Part shown: positions 23,095 to 33,236 of the stretch, one piece after another
Position numbering within the stretch: position 1 is the first letter of the stretch
Layout: every line of letters starts with the position of its first letter
Translations under genes and position numbers: made by a program
From: Sceloporus undulatus
Taxonomy: Eukaryota; Chordata; Lepidosauria; Squamata; Phrynosomatidae
DNA: 64,000 nt
Direction: 5' to 3'
NCBI RefSeq assembly: GCF_019175285.1
Contig: NC_056525.1
Location: forward strand, 134,174,836 to 134,238,835
The notes under the pieces: generated by a model
What the model saw: only the letters and a program-made list of their open reading frames with translations
Told to the model about the DNA's origin: nothing
Database searches by the model: none

Positions 23095-23885
23095 ATGAGG
23101 TGCAAAATCACCATCCTGTACTTCCTCATTTCCCCTTGGTTCTTTACAGTCCATATCTTACTCAAGTCTCCTTTTATCCATCTTATGTCTCACCTTCATG
23201 TTTTGACTTATAGGTTTTGGTTTAATAGATCCAATATTTTATGGTTCCTATTATCTGACGTTTACTATGCCAGTTGGGCTAAATTTTATGAATGTAAACT
23301 AATTTCTGTGGGTTTACATTTTGATTCTCTCCATTTACTAACCGAAAAGGAGAGTTTTGAATCTATTAGGGTCTGCCTTGCAGAGAGAGACCATCAACTG
23401 ACATATCCAACTCTTCCTAGAGTGTGTTCTCCAGTGATGATCATTATCCCCCCTTGCAGGGTAGGATTCCGGATTACTGTATTTTCAAACCCTTCACTGC
23501 TGGTGTCAAGGAAGGCCTTTTTGTTTGCAAGTTTGAATGTGCACCCCTCAAATGTGACCAGCGGCAGATATTTGCAGACCCCATTTTTTGGAATCATGTA
23601 TGTCACTGTGATCAAGCTCCAGATGTTCTCCATCATATTGTATTGCTTTGTCAATTGTATATAATTCCGAGGGGAAAATTGTTAAGAAGGTAATTGGAAA
23701 TGAATATCTGTTTGGATGGGTTAACAGTGGAATAATTATTGGAAGATTGGAACCCACATATTACCAAGCTAATGGCCAATTTTCTGGTGGAGGCAACAAG
23801 ACTATGGCTTAAATTTTAATAACGATCCTGAATTTTAATTGTAAATGTTTGTTGTTGTTGTATGCCTAATAAAGGTTGACTGATC
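23095..23885 (+). mobile_element. Non-LTR retrotransposon C-terminus and 3' end, clade uncertain
   Basis: The frame at 23424-23693 contains NHVCHCDQAPDVLHHIVLLC, a CxC...H...C arrangement like the zinc knuckle at the C-terminus of many non-LTR retrotransposons. The element ends with tatgcctaataaaggttgac tgatcgac, a short tandem-like 3' terminus. An overlapping 189-codon frame at 23095 shows no independent family match. R4/Dong-like or another clade is possible. Confidence 0.55.
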
Positions 23886-25261
23886 GACTTATTGACTTGT
23901 ATATTGTGACACTGAGTACCAATGTTTTCTAGGACCAGTTGAGGGAGGGGGAAATAGGCAGTTAGACCTATATGTCTTCTCCTCTCTTCCTTTTAAATAA
24001 CCACTTGTTGATATGTAGATTGCATTTCCTTGGCTTTACTTCCCGCCTCCTTCTTCTGCAAAAGGTTGTTTTTGTCCTTTGTTTGAAAAAGACAGTGAGA
24101 TATCTCCATAATAGCTGCAAATACACCCACTCTCATAAAAGCCAGCTCCAGGGGTTTTTGTAAACTAATGATTCTCCTTCTGATTTATCTGTGAATTGAT
24201 TTCCAGAAACAATAAAGCGTACCTTTCTGTTTTCCAATTACCAGTTCCCTAGAATATTTATTTTCTTTCAGTAGACACAAGCTCAGCACCAAAATGCTAT
24301 ACTCTGCCAGTAAACTGCTGTGTTCTGCCAGTATAAAATACCAAAATCCCAATAGTACAGCTTGGCATTTCTTCTGCCAGCATTGCCTGTTCAGCATTGC
24401 CTGTAAGATACAGTAGTTGTTGTTGTTTTTCCCTCAGTTTTATTAGATCTTCTACTAGAAACTAATAGCTCACTTTTTAATTTTGCTTTGGATCTTGCAG
24501 CTGAGTGGTAGTGGTGGGGTTTTGGTTTTGTTATGGCTACTGCCATCCAATGACAGATGGTGACATCAGAAGCATTCTTCATACACTGCTGCCGCAGGGC
24601 AACACCAGGACAATGCTGGGCGCACTCTTTAAATATCTGCTTGAGAGTAGTTGTGAGAGAGAGAGGAAGAGATGCTTCTTCCAAGGAGAGGGAATGTAAG
24701 GTCAGCAGACATGTCCACTGAAGCCCTTCCAGGTAGGAGATATAGAAGAGGCGGACAAGCCCAAACGTTGCCAGGGGGGACTACACGGCCTCATTTTCCA
24801 TCCAGGACATGGCCTACATTTCAACCTTTTGTCCATAAGGAATTCCAAAATGTTCTCCATTTTGAGCATGACTCAGAAGCACATTCAATAACACCACCCT
24901 TGTTATTCTCCTTTGATAAATTTGTCTATCTGGCAGCCTTTTTTCCTTGGTGCAGCAGAATACAAGCCTTGCACCCAGACCTCAGGGTGCATTTGTTTCT
25001 CACAGAAGGAAGGACAGAAAACCTGTTAGGCAGTGTGATGCCTGAGGACACAATGTAAATATTGAAAGGGCAATGGACAAATGAAAGGAAGAATTTTAAT
25101 GCAGATTCAGTCAAGAGTTTGTTGCTAGTAAAGTACAATTGCACACATTTCTCTTGCTTAGTGCTACAAGTTTATTGCAAAGCAACAAGGCATGTTAACA
25201 AAGATAGGTTCATCAGAAATATACAGTTGAGTACATAATAAAATTCAGCGTATGTAATAAG
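23886..25261. other. No recognised gene
   Basis: Two overlapping frames near 24391-25058 (97 codons minus, 128 codons plus) contain no recognisable domain and lack convincing splice context. No repeat family assigned. Confidence 0.5.
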
Positions 25262-25488
25262 AGCCAGCGTGGTGTAGAGGTTTGAGTGTTGGACTGCAAC
25301 TTTGGAGAGCAGGGTTTGATTTCCCACTCGAGCTAGAAAGACCACTGAGTGCCATCGGGCAAGTCACACTCTCTCAGACTCAGAGGATGGCAATAGCAAA
25401 CTCCCTCTGAAGAAACTTGCCAAGATGGAGTCGCTATAAGTTGGAAACTACATGAAGGCATATGACAACAACAAGAACAACAAATATG
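25262..25488 (+). mobile_element. tRNA-derived SINE, complete copy
   Basis: All parts are present: head agccagcgtggtgtagaggt (A box), B-box-like cagggtttgatttcccactc, body cgggcaagtcacactctctc and cagaggatggcaatagcaaa, tail ggaaactacatgaaggcata then CAA-like repeats. It is the best reference for the other tRNA-SINE copies here. Confidence 0.9.
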
Positions 25489-25776
25489 TAATATAGCTGC
25501 AAATAAACCATATGAGCTGAATTTATGTTTATATTAATGTTTTTAGCTTTTATTTGGTAACGCCCAACATTTTCTGACATGTACTGCAGTTTGTGGTGCT
25601 TTGTCCTCCTTTGCTGTTGTGACATCTGGTCACCCTGTCTCCAAAGCCAACAACCCCAGTGCTAGCCTGAGTTGGGACTATGTGATGGCAATTCCTTCCA
25701 CTGCACTCCAGAGGCTTTGCTTGGGAGAAAGGAATGGCTCAGATCTCCCCACTGATGGGTCACTACTAGCCCTATG

Positions 25777-25885
25777 AAATTATTGCACCCTTAAATCCTG
25801 CTGGGAGAGCCGCAGGATCTAAAAGATGTTTTGGTCTTTTAGATCCAGTGTTTCTCCCAGCAGGATTTAAGTGTGCTATAATCTC
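25777..25885. mobile_element. Small palindromic MITE (about 50-bp arms)
   Basis: The left arm contains cccttaaatcctgctgggag and ggatctaaaagat; the right arm holds their complements (atcttttagatcc-like and ctcccagcaggatttaag). The loop is about 7 bases (gttttgg). Pairing extends outwards to attattgcac / gtgctataat. Confidence 0.75.
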
Positions 25886-26022
25886 CCTAGCCATCCAGAG
25901 GTGAGAGTTTGATACTGTTCAGCATGAAGCATGAGGTAGAAAAAGAAAAAGAGAGATTTGCCTGCATTTACCCACCTCCAAAGCAAGAACAGGAAATGGA
26001 TTCGGCTAAAATCTTTGTGCCG

Positions 26023-26067
26023 TGTGTGTGTGTGTGTGCGCGTGCGTGTGTGTGTATGTGTGTGTGT
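26023..26067. repeat. (TG)n microsatellite with CG interruptions
   Basis: An alternating purine-pyrimidine run, mostly TG, with CG and TA interruptions (gtgtgcgcgtgcgtgtg). A Cys/Val-rich frame through it is an artefact. Confidence 0.95.
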
Positions 26068-26095
26068 ACCATTCTGGTGTTACATATATATATTA

Positions 26096-26440
26096 CATTA
26101 GACCCTCCACATTCATTGGGGTTAGGAGCACAGAACCACTATGAAAGTGGAAAAACTGCAAATAAACAAACACTGCTTTTTAACCTGAGATAACATCTCT
26201 CTAGGAATCTCTAGGTCTTCCAGCAGAATTCTATGGTCAACTGCCAGAATATGACCATAGAATCATTCTGGAGGTCCTAGAAACGCCTAGAGAATTGTTT
26301 TCTCTAGGTTCTCCAGCACAATTCTATGGTCAATTTCCAGCAGAATTTCTTTGGAGGACCTACAGATTCCTAGAGAGAATGTATTAATCAACTCCGCAAA
26401 TAATCAAATCTTCAAAGCCGCAAATGTGGAGAGCTGACTG
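26096..26440. mobile_element. Tigger-like MITE, second copy of the 19.2-kb family
   Basis: The ends cattagaccctccacattc and gtggagagctgactg are flanked by TA (26094-26095, 26441-26442). The interior repeats ctaggaatctctaggtcttc, gcagaattctatggtcaact, mirrored in gaggacctacagattcctag. Size and motifs match the copy inside L2 at 19228-19576, in the opposite orientation. Confidence 0.85.
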
Positions 26441-26861
26441 TAGAGTGAATTTATCTGATGTTTAATGAATGACTGGTAGAAACAGCAGCTATTTTACTAC
26501 ATAACCAACAGCCTGTGCCAAAATACTTAAAAATACTTAAAATAATTTGTTTCCTCTAGCCAGTGATTTCTACAGATTTGTTTCCAAAAAAAGACCTAGT
26601 AATTAAGATATATTAGCTTTGCAAAAGACCAGTTCCAAGTGTAGGGGAAAGCTGGCAGAATTAGCCAGTTGGTTGATCAGCACATCTCCTTGGGAATGTG
26701 ACAATGGGGAATGTCATGTCAAGTGTCTTTCACTTCAGAATTTACCTTTGTATCACTAATTAAAGATAGACAGATAAAACATGGATGGATGGCCGGACAG
26801 ACAGGATTTGTTTGTTTCACTAACTATATGAAATGAGGCATATACAGAATGGTATGGCTAT
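26441..26861. other. No recognised gene
   Basis: Unassigned AT-rich sequence. Confidence 0.5.
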
Positions 26862-26981
26862 GCCTACAACCATACCACCCTGAACACACCCAGTCTCATC
26901 TGATTTTGGAAGCTATGCAGGCCAAGGCCTGATTAGTATTTGGATGGGAGGCCACCTGAGAATACTGGGTGCTGTATGTAC
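26862..26981 (+). pseudogene. 5S rRNA-like sequence (pseudogene or SINE head)
   Basis: A 120-nt stretch aligns end to end with vertebrate 5S rRNA: gcctacaaccataccaccct, gaacacacccagtctcatct, ggaagctatgcaggcc, agtatttggatgggaggcca and actgggtgctgta. CpG positions are largely lost and there are substitutions in the internal promoter, so it is a pseudogene. The sequence after 26981 does not show the clear Sauria body found at 63.0 kb, so a free 5S pseudogene is preferred to a 5S-Sauria SINE head. Confidence 0.8.
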
Positions 26982-27454
26982 AGAGAAATGGCACAGCTGG
27001 CTGGTTAGGTGAGTCTTCCCTTTTTCCAGCATGCTCCATGTGTGTCCCTTTAGAAGTTGCATGTCCAGTGGTAGACAATGACCAGAGATAGAAAAATAAC
27101 ATGGAAAGTCTCATTGCATTATTTTTATGCTAAATGAGTGTTTTCAACTTACATTAATTAGGTTTACTTTGAAAAGGAGATGTTTATTACACTTGATTCT
27201 ATGTTTAAATTTACATTGTATTACTGCACTGAAAATCTTACTGGAATGAAGGTTTTTTTAAAAATCCATCCATTATTTAATTCCCCCCACTTGAGTCTGG
27301 GAGAAAAGGAAACTACTATACAAATGTTTAAAAACCCAATTTCTCACCCACCCACTGAAAGAATGAGATTCAAAAGAAATACACGCACAAAATGTATGAC
27401 AAAAAAACCTCTTTATCTATAAATATAGACTGTGCCATCTAAATCCCCTACAAT
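26982..27454. other. No recognised gene
   Basis: Unassigned. A short 80-codon frame at 27180 has no motif. Confidence 0.5.
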
Positions 27455-27590
27455 GTGTGTGTGCACCTTCAATTTGCTTGTTGGCTTATAGCAGTCCCAT
27501 ACATTTCAGAGGTTTTTATTAGGCAAGGAATACTCAGAGGTGTTTTTTCCCAGTTCCTTGTTACCTCCAGGGATCCCTTATAACATAGTG
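27455..27590 (-). mobile_element. Sauria-type SINE tail, minus strand
   Basis: The plus strand reads gtgtgtgtgcaccttcaatt, ttattaggcaaggaatactc, agaggtgttttttcccagtt, cttgttacctccag, the inverted tail of the Sauria SINE family. The head is absent. Confidence 0.8.
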
Positions 27591-27717
27591 TTTTTGAGTT
27601 AAAAATAATAAGGATACCCCACCACCACTGTAAATCCTAAATGGGTAGGTTTTTGCCCTACAAGGCCTGAGGAAGGAAGGAAGGAATCTGGAGAAGGCTG
27701 GATATGACACAAAAGGA

Positions 27718-27835
27718 GAGTGGCTTTTGTAGTTTTTTGTGGGTTTTTCGGGCTATGTAGCCATGTTCTAGAAGAGTTTATTCCTGACATTTCCCCTGCA
27801 TCTGTAGCTGGTATCTTCAGAGAATGATCTGAAGA
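27718..27835 (-). mobile_element. Penelope-like element terminal fragment, minus strand
   Basis: The plus strand reads tttttcgggctatgtagcca, gttctagaagagtttattcc, gcatctgtagctggtatctt, the inverse of the terminal segment seen at 21.2 kb. No coding part is attached. Confidence 0.75.
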
Positions 27836-28304
27836 GTGGCTTTTGTCATGCAAAAAGAGATCTGCTGGACAACTAAAGAGGAAGGATTTGTTTTCTTGTT
27901 TATGCATTTTCTTGGGGGAAATCTTTTTGAAGAAACAGTGGAGGGAGAAATGTGCCTGGAGGGTGGGGGAAATAGAGCTGTTGTTGAATTCCACCCACCA
28001 CTGAGACCTGGGCACCAGGAGCCCTCCCTGCAGCAAAAGCAATAGTTCTTTCCTGCTAATGCTAGCAGAAAAATTGCAGAGAAGGATTCTTTCTATACCC
28101 CGAAACACCATCGCTCTGGGTCAGTAAAGAGTGGGAGAGTGAATCATGAGTCTGAGCAACTGGAATAGTGGTAATTCCAATATTCTTGCAAAATAGAAGG
28201 AGGAATTCTTTTTCCCCTGGGTCATGTTTTAAAGAAAGAAAGGTTTCCATCCCATTTCAATTTTATATTTAGCCATGTCGGATCTGAATGAATGAATGAA
28301 TGAA
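27836..28304. other. No recognised gene; (GAAT)n at right
   Basis: The minus-strand frame across 27599-28111 (170 codons) has no recognisable domain and runs through the Penelope-like fragment, so it is not a gene. A GAAT tetranucleotide run lies at 28287-28303. Confidence 0.55.
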
Positions 28305-28866
28305 TAGTAGTAGTAGTATACATTTATTTGCCTCCTGCCTTACAAAATTTAAAACATATAAATTTTAAAACTGAGGCAGGCGGAGTTAAATATAAACACT
28401 AAAAAAATAAAATAAATATATTACTTTGTTAAAACTTTAACCTTTTAAATACACAGAAATTTTGCAAGTCTATAAAAACATAAATGTAGGCTCAGATTAT
28501 TCAGCAAAGGCCTGCCGAAACAAAGAGGCTTTTGCCTGTTTCCAAAAGTACATTAAGGAGGGAGCCAGTGTAGCTTCCCTAAGAAGAGTGTTTCAGAGCA
28601 CTGGAGTAGCCATCGAGAAGGCCTTCTCCCATGTTTGTACCAGGTGCACCAGTGAAGATGTGGGGTTGAAAAAAGGCCTTCTCCAGAAGATCTCAAAGCA
28701 TGGGCAGGCTCATAAGGGAGAACTTCGGGCTTTCAAATAACCTGGACCTGAACCATATAAGGCTTTATAAGTCATAGCCAACACTTTGCATTGTGCCTAG
28801 AAACAAACTGGAAGCCAATGGAGCTTTTTTAACCAGTCCTGGTCAACAATTTGATTGTAGTTCTTT
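28305..28866 (-). mobile_element. L2-type LINE ORF2 C-terminus and 3' end
   Basis: On the minus strand the translation gives KAFSMATPVL (one stop), NTLLREATLAPSLMYFWKQA and KASLFRQAF, the classic L2 C-terminal signature (AFS.A.P.LWN.LP ... S...F...K..LF). Before it is the equivalent of the LHWLPI/GPYHL region. The 3' UTR ends at (TAG)n near 28305. Confidence 0.88.
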
Positions 28867-28890
28867 AAACCACTTGCAGTATATAACATG

Positions 28891-29251
28891 CAGTGTCATC
28901 ACTAGTGGGGGGGGGGGGGTGACTACACCAGGTGACACTCCAGAGGAGGGTGTAACCCAGTGGGGTAGTACTCCTGGCACAACTGCTACGTGAGCAAGAA
29001 AGGACATGGCATACCTTGCTTGCTTGCCCAGCACCCATGGCAGTCCCTTCCGTTTGGGCTTTAGCACTGCTGCAACCATGCCGGAACCCAAACTGACCTT
29101 TGGGGGACTGGTACTGCCCCCTCCAGTGGTGGTGGCTGCTGGGGGGTTGACATGGCTACAGCCACGCCAGAGTACAGACCTCTGGAGGCCAAGGTAGTCT
29201 GCCTGCCCACTGCCCACTGCACTGGGTGACACCATCCCTGGTGCACCACTG
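28891..29251. mobile_element. hAT MITE with exact 8-bp TSD (ATAACATG)
   Basis: The ends cagtgtcatcactagtgggg and atccctggtgcaccactg are inverted. ATAACATG occurs immediately on both sides (28883-28890 and 29252-29259), the 8-bp duplication expected for hAT transposition. A run of about 13 G follows the left end. The 361-bp body has no real coding capacity; frames of up to 130 codons across it are spurious. Confidence 0.92.
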
Positions 29252-29264
29252 ATAACATGTTTTC

Positions 29265-31095
29265 TGTTCTGAAGAATCCTATATCATTGATTGAACTACT
29301 GGCCACAATCATCACTGTGGAGAGATTTCTTGTGAAAAAGAAGAAAATATGTCCTAAGTTGCACTGGTGAAAGTTTCACTAGCAGCTCCTCTAGACCTAA
29401 TACAGAAGATAATTTCCAGAACAAGGCAGAGGAAGCATTACCTTCCAAAGATATACCCTTAAAGATTAGTGTTCCTAATGCAAAAAGAAAGCCACCAGGA
29501 CAGTGGTACAATGACACATGGAAGAGAATCTTGCATTGGCTCTCTGATGAAATGGGCAAAGCATTTGCAACATAAGCTGCACAGCAAGTGAAAAAAGTGC
29601 TCCTCTCCCCAAAACCTTGAGAGATAGGCATGCATATGAAACATTTGTTAAGAAAGGCTTCTCAAACTGAAAGAAAGCTCTAGAAAGATTCCATAGCCAT
29701 CAATATTTACATTTTCATCATACAGGTGTTCAAGTTATGACTGCAGTTGAAAGTCGTGTAAATGTTCATGTCACTTGTTCTGAAGGAAAGAGCAGTGAAT
29801 GCAAGAAGCAAAAAAGGCATTCTCGAAATTGTTATTCTCTGTAAGATATCTTGCCTGTCAAGCCTATCGGTTCATGGCCACATGGAGGAAGGATCAAACC
29901 TTAGTCAATTCTTGCTGCTGCTGCTGCTGCTGCTTTGTGTTGCTGATGTTCCTCAGCTGAGATCATAGCTGGATCATACAAATAGATTTCACCAGCTATT
30001 GTGAATGAGTTTCTTAAGATCATGGCTCACAATGTTCTGCATACATTAGTGAGAGAGACTGAAGCCAGTATATAATTGTGGATGAGACTACAGATATCAC
30101 CACAAAGGAGCAGGTTTCATTTTCCTTTCACATTGTCACAAAGGAAATGTCTATGAAGGAATTCTTTTTTGGTTTTTTATGAAACTGATGCTATAACTTC
30201 TAATAGCCTTTTTGCTGTTTTTAAAGATGTTGTCTGCCACTTTAATCTTTCTCTTGATAGGTGTCATGGCCAATGCTAGGACAGAGAATCATATGTAGCT
30301 GGATGCATTAGTAGGCTGCAGGCTATTGAGAAGGAAGAAGAAGCAACAGCACTCCATGTGTACTGTGTGGCCTCTCTTGTGAATTTAGTAGTACAGGATG
30401 TATCAAGAAATGTTGTGTAGAAACATTTTGAGTGAAATAGTTGACCTTATTACTTTTGTCAGAAGTTCACCTAAAAGACTTGCCCAGTTTAAAAAATTTC
30501 AAGGGGAATATATATCTACAGCTATTTTGCCCCACCAGATGGACTATTAGAGCAGCTTCCTTAAAGTCAGTTGCTCTTAACTACAGATAGCTCATTGATT
30601 TCTTTAAGGATGTGGCATCTGTGAAAAGGGGAGATGCTGGGGCAAAAGCAGCGCAAAGCTTGCAGAAATTTGCTTCTTTCCTCATGCTGCAGCTCTTGAT
30701 GCTTGTGTTTGTCCATTTGGATGAACTAAATACAGTGAGTCTTTTGTATATGTGAGGGATCCGTTCCGGACCACCACCACCCCGCACACGTATGGGAAAA
30801 ACTGTGACAACTCAAGTCCTATTTATTTTAATGGTGGCATGTTCCCGTGTGCTCCACTGTGCATGCGCCACCATTTTGTCTCCCCAGGCTTGCCGTCTGT
30901 GTGAGCTCAAGTCCAGACATAGCAAGCACTTTTGACAAGTAACCTACAATTCCATCAAGCAGAACTTCTTTTGGTGTCTGCCAAGGAGAATATAAAGCAT
31001 CTGGGGAACAACTTTGAAGAATTTTGGATGAAGACCACAATGACAGCAAAAAACTTAGATTTAGGAAGCCCTACGCCCCTTAGGCACAGAAAGCC
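29265..31095 (+). mobile_element. Decayed hAT transposase gene (ZMYM1-like type)
   Basis: In shifting frames the sequence reads FVKKGFSN then KKALERFHSHQ (TTF-type N-terminal region, about 29640-29700), VDETTDITTKEQ (about 30080, the region with the first catalytic Asp), CHFNLSLDRCHGQC (about 30240), LHVYCVASLVNLVVQD (about 30350) and, after an inserted MITE at 30733-30905, AELLLVSAKENIKHLGNNFE and FEEFWMKTTMTAKNL. The order matches hAT transposases with a TTF zinc finger, as in ZMYM1-like proteins. Numerous stops and frameshifts make it a pseudogene. TIRs were not found. A (CTG)n run at 29914-29935 interrupts it. Confidence 0.8.
30733..30905. mobile_element. Tigger-like MITE inside the hAT transposase
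   Basis: It begins after TA with cagtgagtcttttgtatatg and has ctcaagtcctatttatttta followed by a CpG-containing stretch, similar to other Tigger-type copies here. The right TIR is not preserved, so the right border is approximate. hAT-like coding sequence resumes after it. Confidence 0.6.
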
Positions 31096-31199
31096 TAGTC
31101 TTATAGTGAAAAACTCTTATACCCTGTTATGTAATACTATCCACTGAAATCTTCCTTAGCCCCCCAAAAAACCTCCACAATTTAATTTAATAATTAAAG

Positions 31200-31292
31200 G
31201 AAGGGGGGGCTTGGAGATGTGTCATTCACAGGGTCACCATGAGTCAAGGTTGAATCAAAAGCAGCTAGCAACAACAAAAACAACAACAATGT
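31200..31292 (+). mobile_element. tRNA-SINE tail fragment
   Basis: cacagggtcaccatgagtca then agcagctagcaacaacaaaa with a CAA-rich end is the 3' tail of the tRNA-SINE family. Only about 90 bp remain. Confidence 0.6.
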
Positions 31293-31422
31293 TTTTATTT
31301 AATTAGGCCTTCCATCTACTAGATGTGGCAGAAGGGTCTTTTAATCAGGTGTGTGTGATACCTTTAGCTCATTTTATATGCATTTTAAACTGTTTCAGAT
31401 ATTTTAACACAATTGTCTATGT

Positions 31423-31620
31423 CAGTGATGGTGAATCTTTTAGAGGCCAAGTGCCCAAACCACAACCCAAAACCCATTTACTTATTGCAAAGTGCCATGT
31501 CGCTCTGGCTTTCTAGTAACAAACTCTGGCAAACTCTGTGCTGGGGCGATAGCACATGTGCCCACAGAGAGGGCTCTGAGTGCCACCTCTGGCATGCGTG
31601 CCATAAGTTCACCATCACTG
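31423..31620. mobile_element. hAT MITE with exact 8-bp TSD (GTCTATGT), OC1-like
   Basis: The ends cagtgatggtgaatctttta and cataagttcaccatcactg are inverted repeats. GTCTATGT flanks both sides (31415-31422, 31621-31628). The subterminal gaggccaagtgcccaaacca and cacagagagggctctgagtg resemble the OposCharlie1 (OC1) hAT group known from tetrapods. This internal-deletion derivative is 198 bp. Confidence 0.92.
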
Positions 31621-31639
31621 GTCTATGTAATATTTTTAA

Positions 31640-31752
31640 ACAAATTTGTACCACATATTATTTTAACTGTATTTTGTTTAAATGCTGCACTGTAAACTGC
31701 CTTGGTTCCCTATTAGGGGGGAAATGAGATAGATTAAATAAATATATAATTC
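31640..31752 (+). mobile_element. L2/CR1-like LINE 3' tail
   Basis: ctgcactgtaaactgccttg then gttccctattagggggg and agattaaataaatatataat is the terminal motif of an L2/CR1-type LINE. Confidence 0.55.
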
Positions 31753-32295
31753 TGTTCCTAATACTAGATTTGATTTCTCTCCTGCCTCTCCTTGAGGCAC
31801 GGTACCACATATTAAAATACAAAACAAATTAAAAGGAAAACACACAAAACCAACCATTAAAATACAATATTATAAAACCATTAATGTTAACTCATATGGG
31901 CACATTCTTTAAAATATACAAATTAAAAGAGCATGCTTTAAAATGGACTGGGTAGGCCTTCTGGAAGAGATGTGTCTTTATTGTAATTTTAAAATCAGCC
32001 AGCATTTTCAGCTGTCATATTTCCTCTGGCAGGTCATTCCACAGTCTGGGGGCGGCAGATGAAAAGATCTTCTGGGAAACCATTACCAGTCTAGTCCTGG
32101 CCAGTTGGAGTAAACATTTCCCAGAGGACCTGAGTGCACAGAGCAGATTGTACAGGAGAAGGCCATCCTGTAGTTAATGTGGACCCAAACCATGTACGGC
32201 TTTAAAGGTAATAACCAACACTTTGTACTTTGCCCGGAAACTTAATTGGCAGCCGGTGGAGTGATCTTTTAAAATCTTTTTGAAGAATAACGGTT
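31753..32295 (-). mobile_element. L2-type LINE ORF2 C-terminus and 3' end
   Basis: The minus-strand translation gives FRAKYKVLVITFKAVHGLGP, LRSSGKCLLQLARTRLV, FSSAAPRLWNDLPEEI and ADFKITIKTHLFQKAYPV, an excellent match to the L2 ORF2 C-terminus. A few stops are present. The A-rich 3' UTR lies at the left side. Confidence 0.9.
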
Positions 32296-33011
32296 TTAAA
32301 ATTTGTGTCAATATAGCACTTTCTATTTCTGGCCAAAATTTCACTTGCTAAAATGTTTGAAATCAGTTATATTGCCTACAAAATGATTCCTGGTTTGTAT
32401 GCTACCTGTTTCATTTTGCTTAGTCTATTGTTGACTCACACATACACTTTCTTGGCTGCTAAGTTTCTGACTTACCCTTTCATTCAGCCTCTTTGAAAGT
32501 CTTCCTCTTCTCTCATATTGTCAGTAACTTTCATGTCATCATCACTCCTCAGCTCCAACATCCTGTTTCCCTGCTAGCTATCTTCTGCTTAAAAACTCTT
32601 CTGCATGTTGTATAGACCTGGTCTCCTCCAAAGCTGTTACTGTACACATTCTTTTTCTCTTTCCCCTTCCTTCAGTCTTTCTTTCTGTTCCTTTACTCAT
32701 TCTCCCACTTGTCTCTTACTCTCAGATACTTCTGTTCATTTCTACTCTGTCTCTCATTGCTGCTCTCACCTCTCTTCATCTGCTTCCTTTCTTCTTCTCC
32801 CTCTAATTTTTCCCATGCCTACAAAGCTTCCTTCTTCTTCTTGCTCCTCCCTTCCTTCTTTATTTTGTTGTCCTACATCCTGCAACTGCCACCCATCATA
32901 AAGTGAAAGATTCCAGCAAGAATAGCAAAGGAGGTGGCAAGAGCAAATGAAAATGCTATCCCTATATTGCTTCCCGCCAAAAATGCCTCCAAAAATATTT
33001 TTGTTTTAAAG
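32296..33011. other. No recognised gene; pyrimidine-rich stretch
   Basis: From about 32640 to 32890 the plus strand is strongly CT-rich (tctttttctctttccccttc and similar), giving Ser/Leu/Phe-rich frames of 65-98 codons that are compositional artefacts. Elsewhere no family is recognised. Confidence 0.6.
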
Positions 33012-33236
33012 ATCAAAGCAGCAAAAGAAATAGCATTTTACATTTCTATACCAGTTCATAGTAAACTTAGCACTCTATAAGTAGTTTACACTTTGTTAGC
33101 CAATTGCCCCAAACAAGCTGGGTATTCACTTTACTGACCTATGAAAGGATGGAAGGATGAGTCAGCCTTGAGCCCTTTGAGTTCAAACTCACAACACTGT
33201 TGCTTCAGTACTAGAATTTAACCACTGCATCATATA
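33012..33236 (-). mobile_element. tRNA-derived SINE, minus strand (sibling of 11.9 kb)
   Basis: The plus strand has agccaattgccccaaacaag, ctgggtattcactttactga, gagccctttgagttcaaact and ends with the inverted tRNA-like head aatttaaccactgcatcat. Diverged. A MITE begins right at its head end. Confidence 0.78.

Noticed and set aside
23095-23664. 189-codon plus-strand frame that could be a gene
   Set aside because: It lies within a non-LTR retrotransposon C-terminus and overlaps the frame with the CxC...H...C motif; no host family was recognised.
24391-25058. Overlapping 97- and 128-codon frames considered as host exons
   Set aside because: No recognisable domain, no good flanking splice signals, and overlapping frames on opposite strands.
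27599-28111. 170-codon minus-strand frame
   Set aside because: It crosses a Penelope-like terminus and unassigned DNA, and has no domain or splice context.
32605-32906. Ser/Leu-rich frames (98 and 65 codons) resembling a membrane protein
   Set aside because: Composition is explained by a CT-rich tract.
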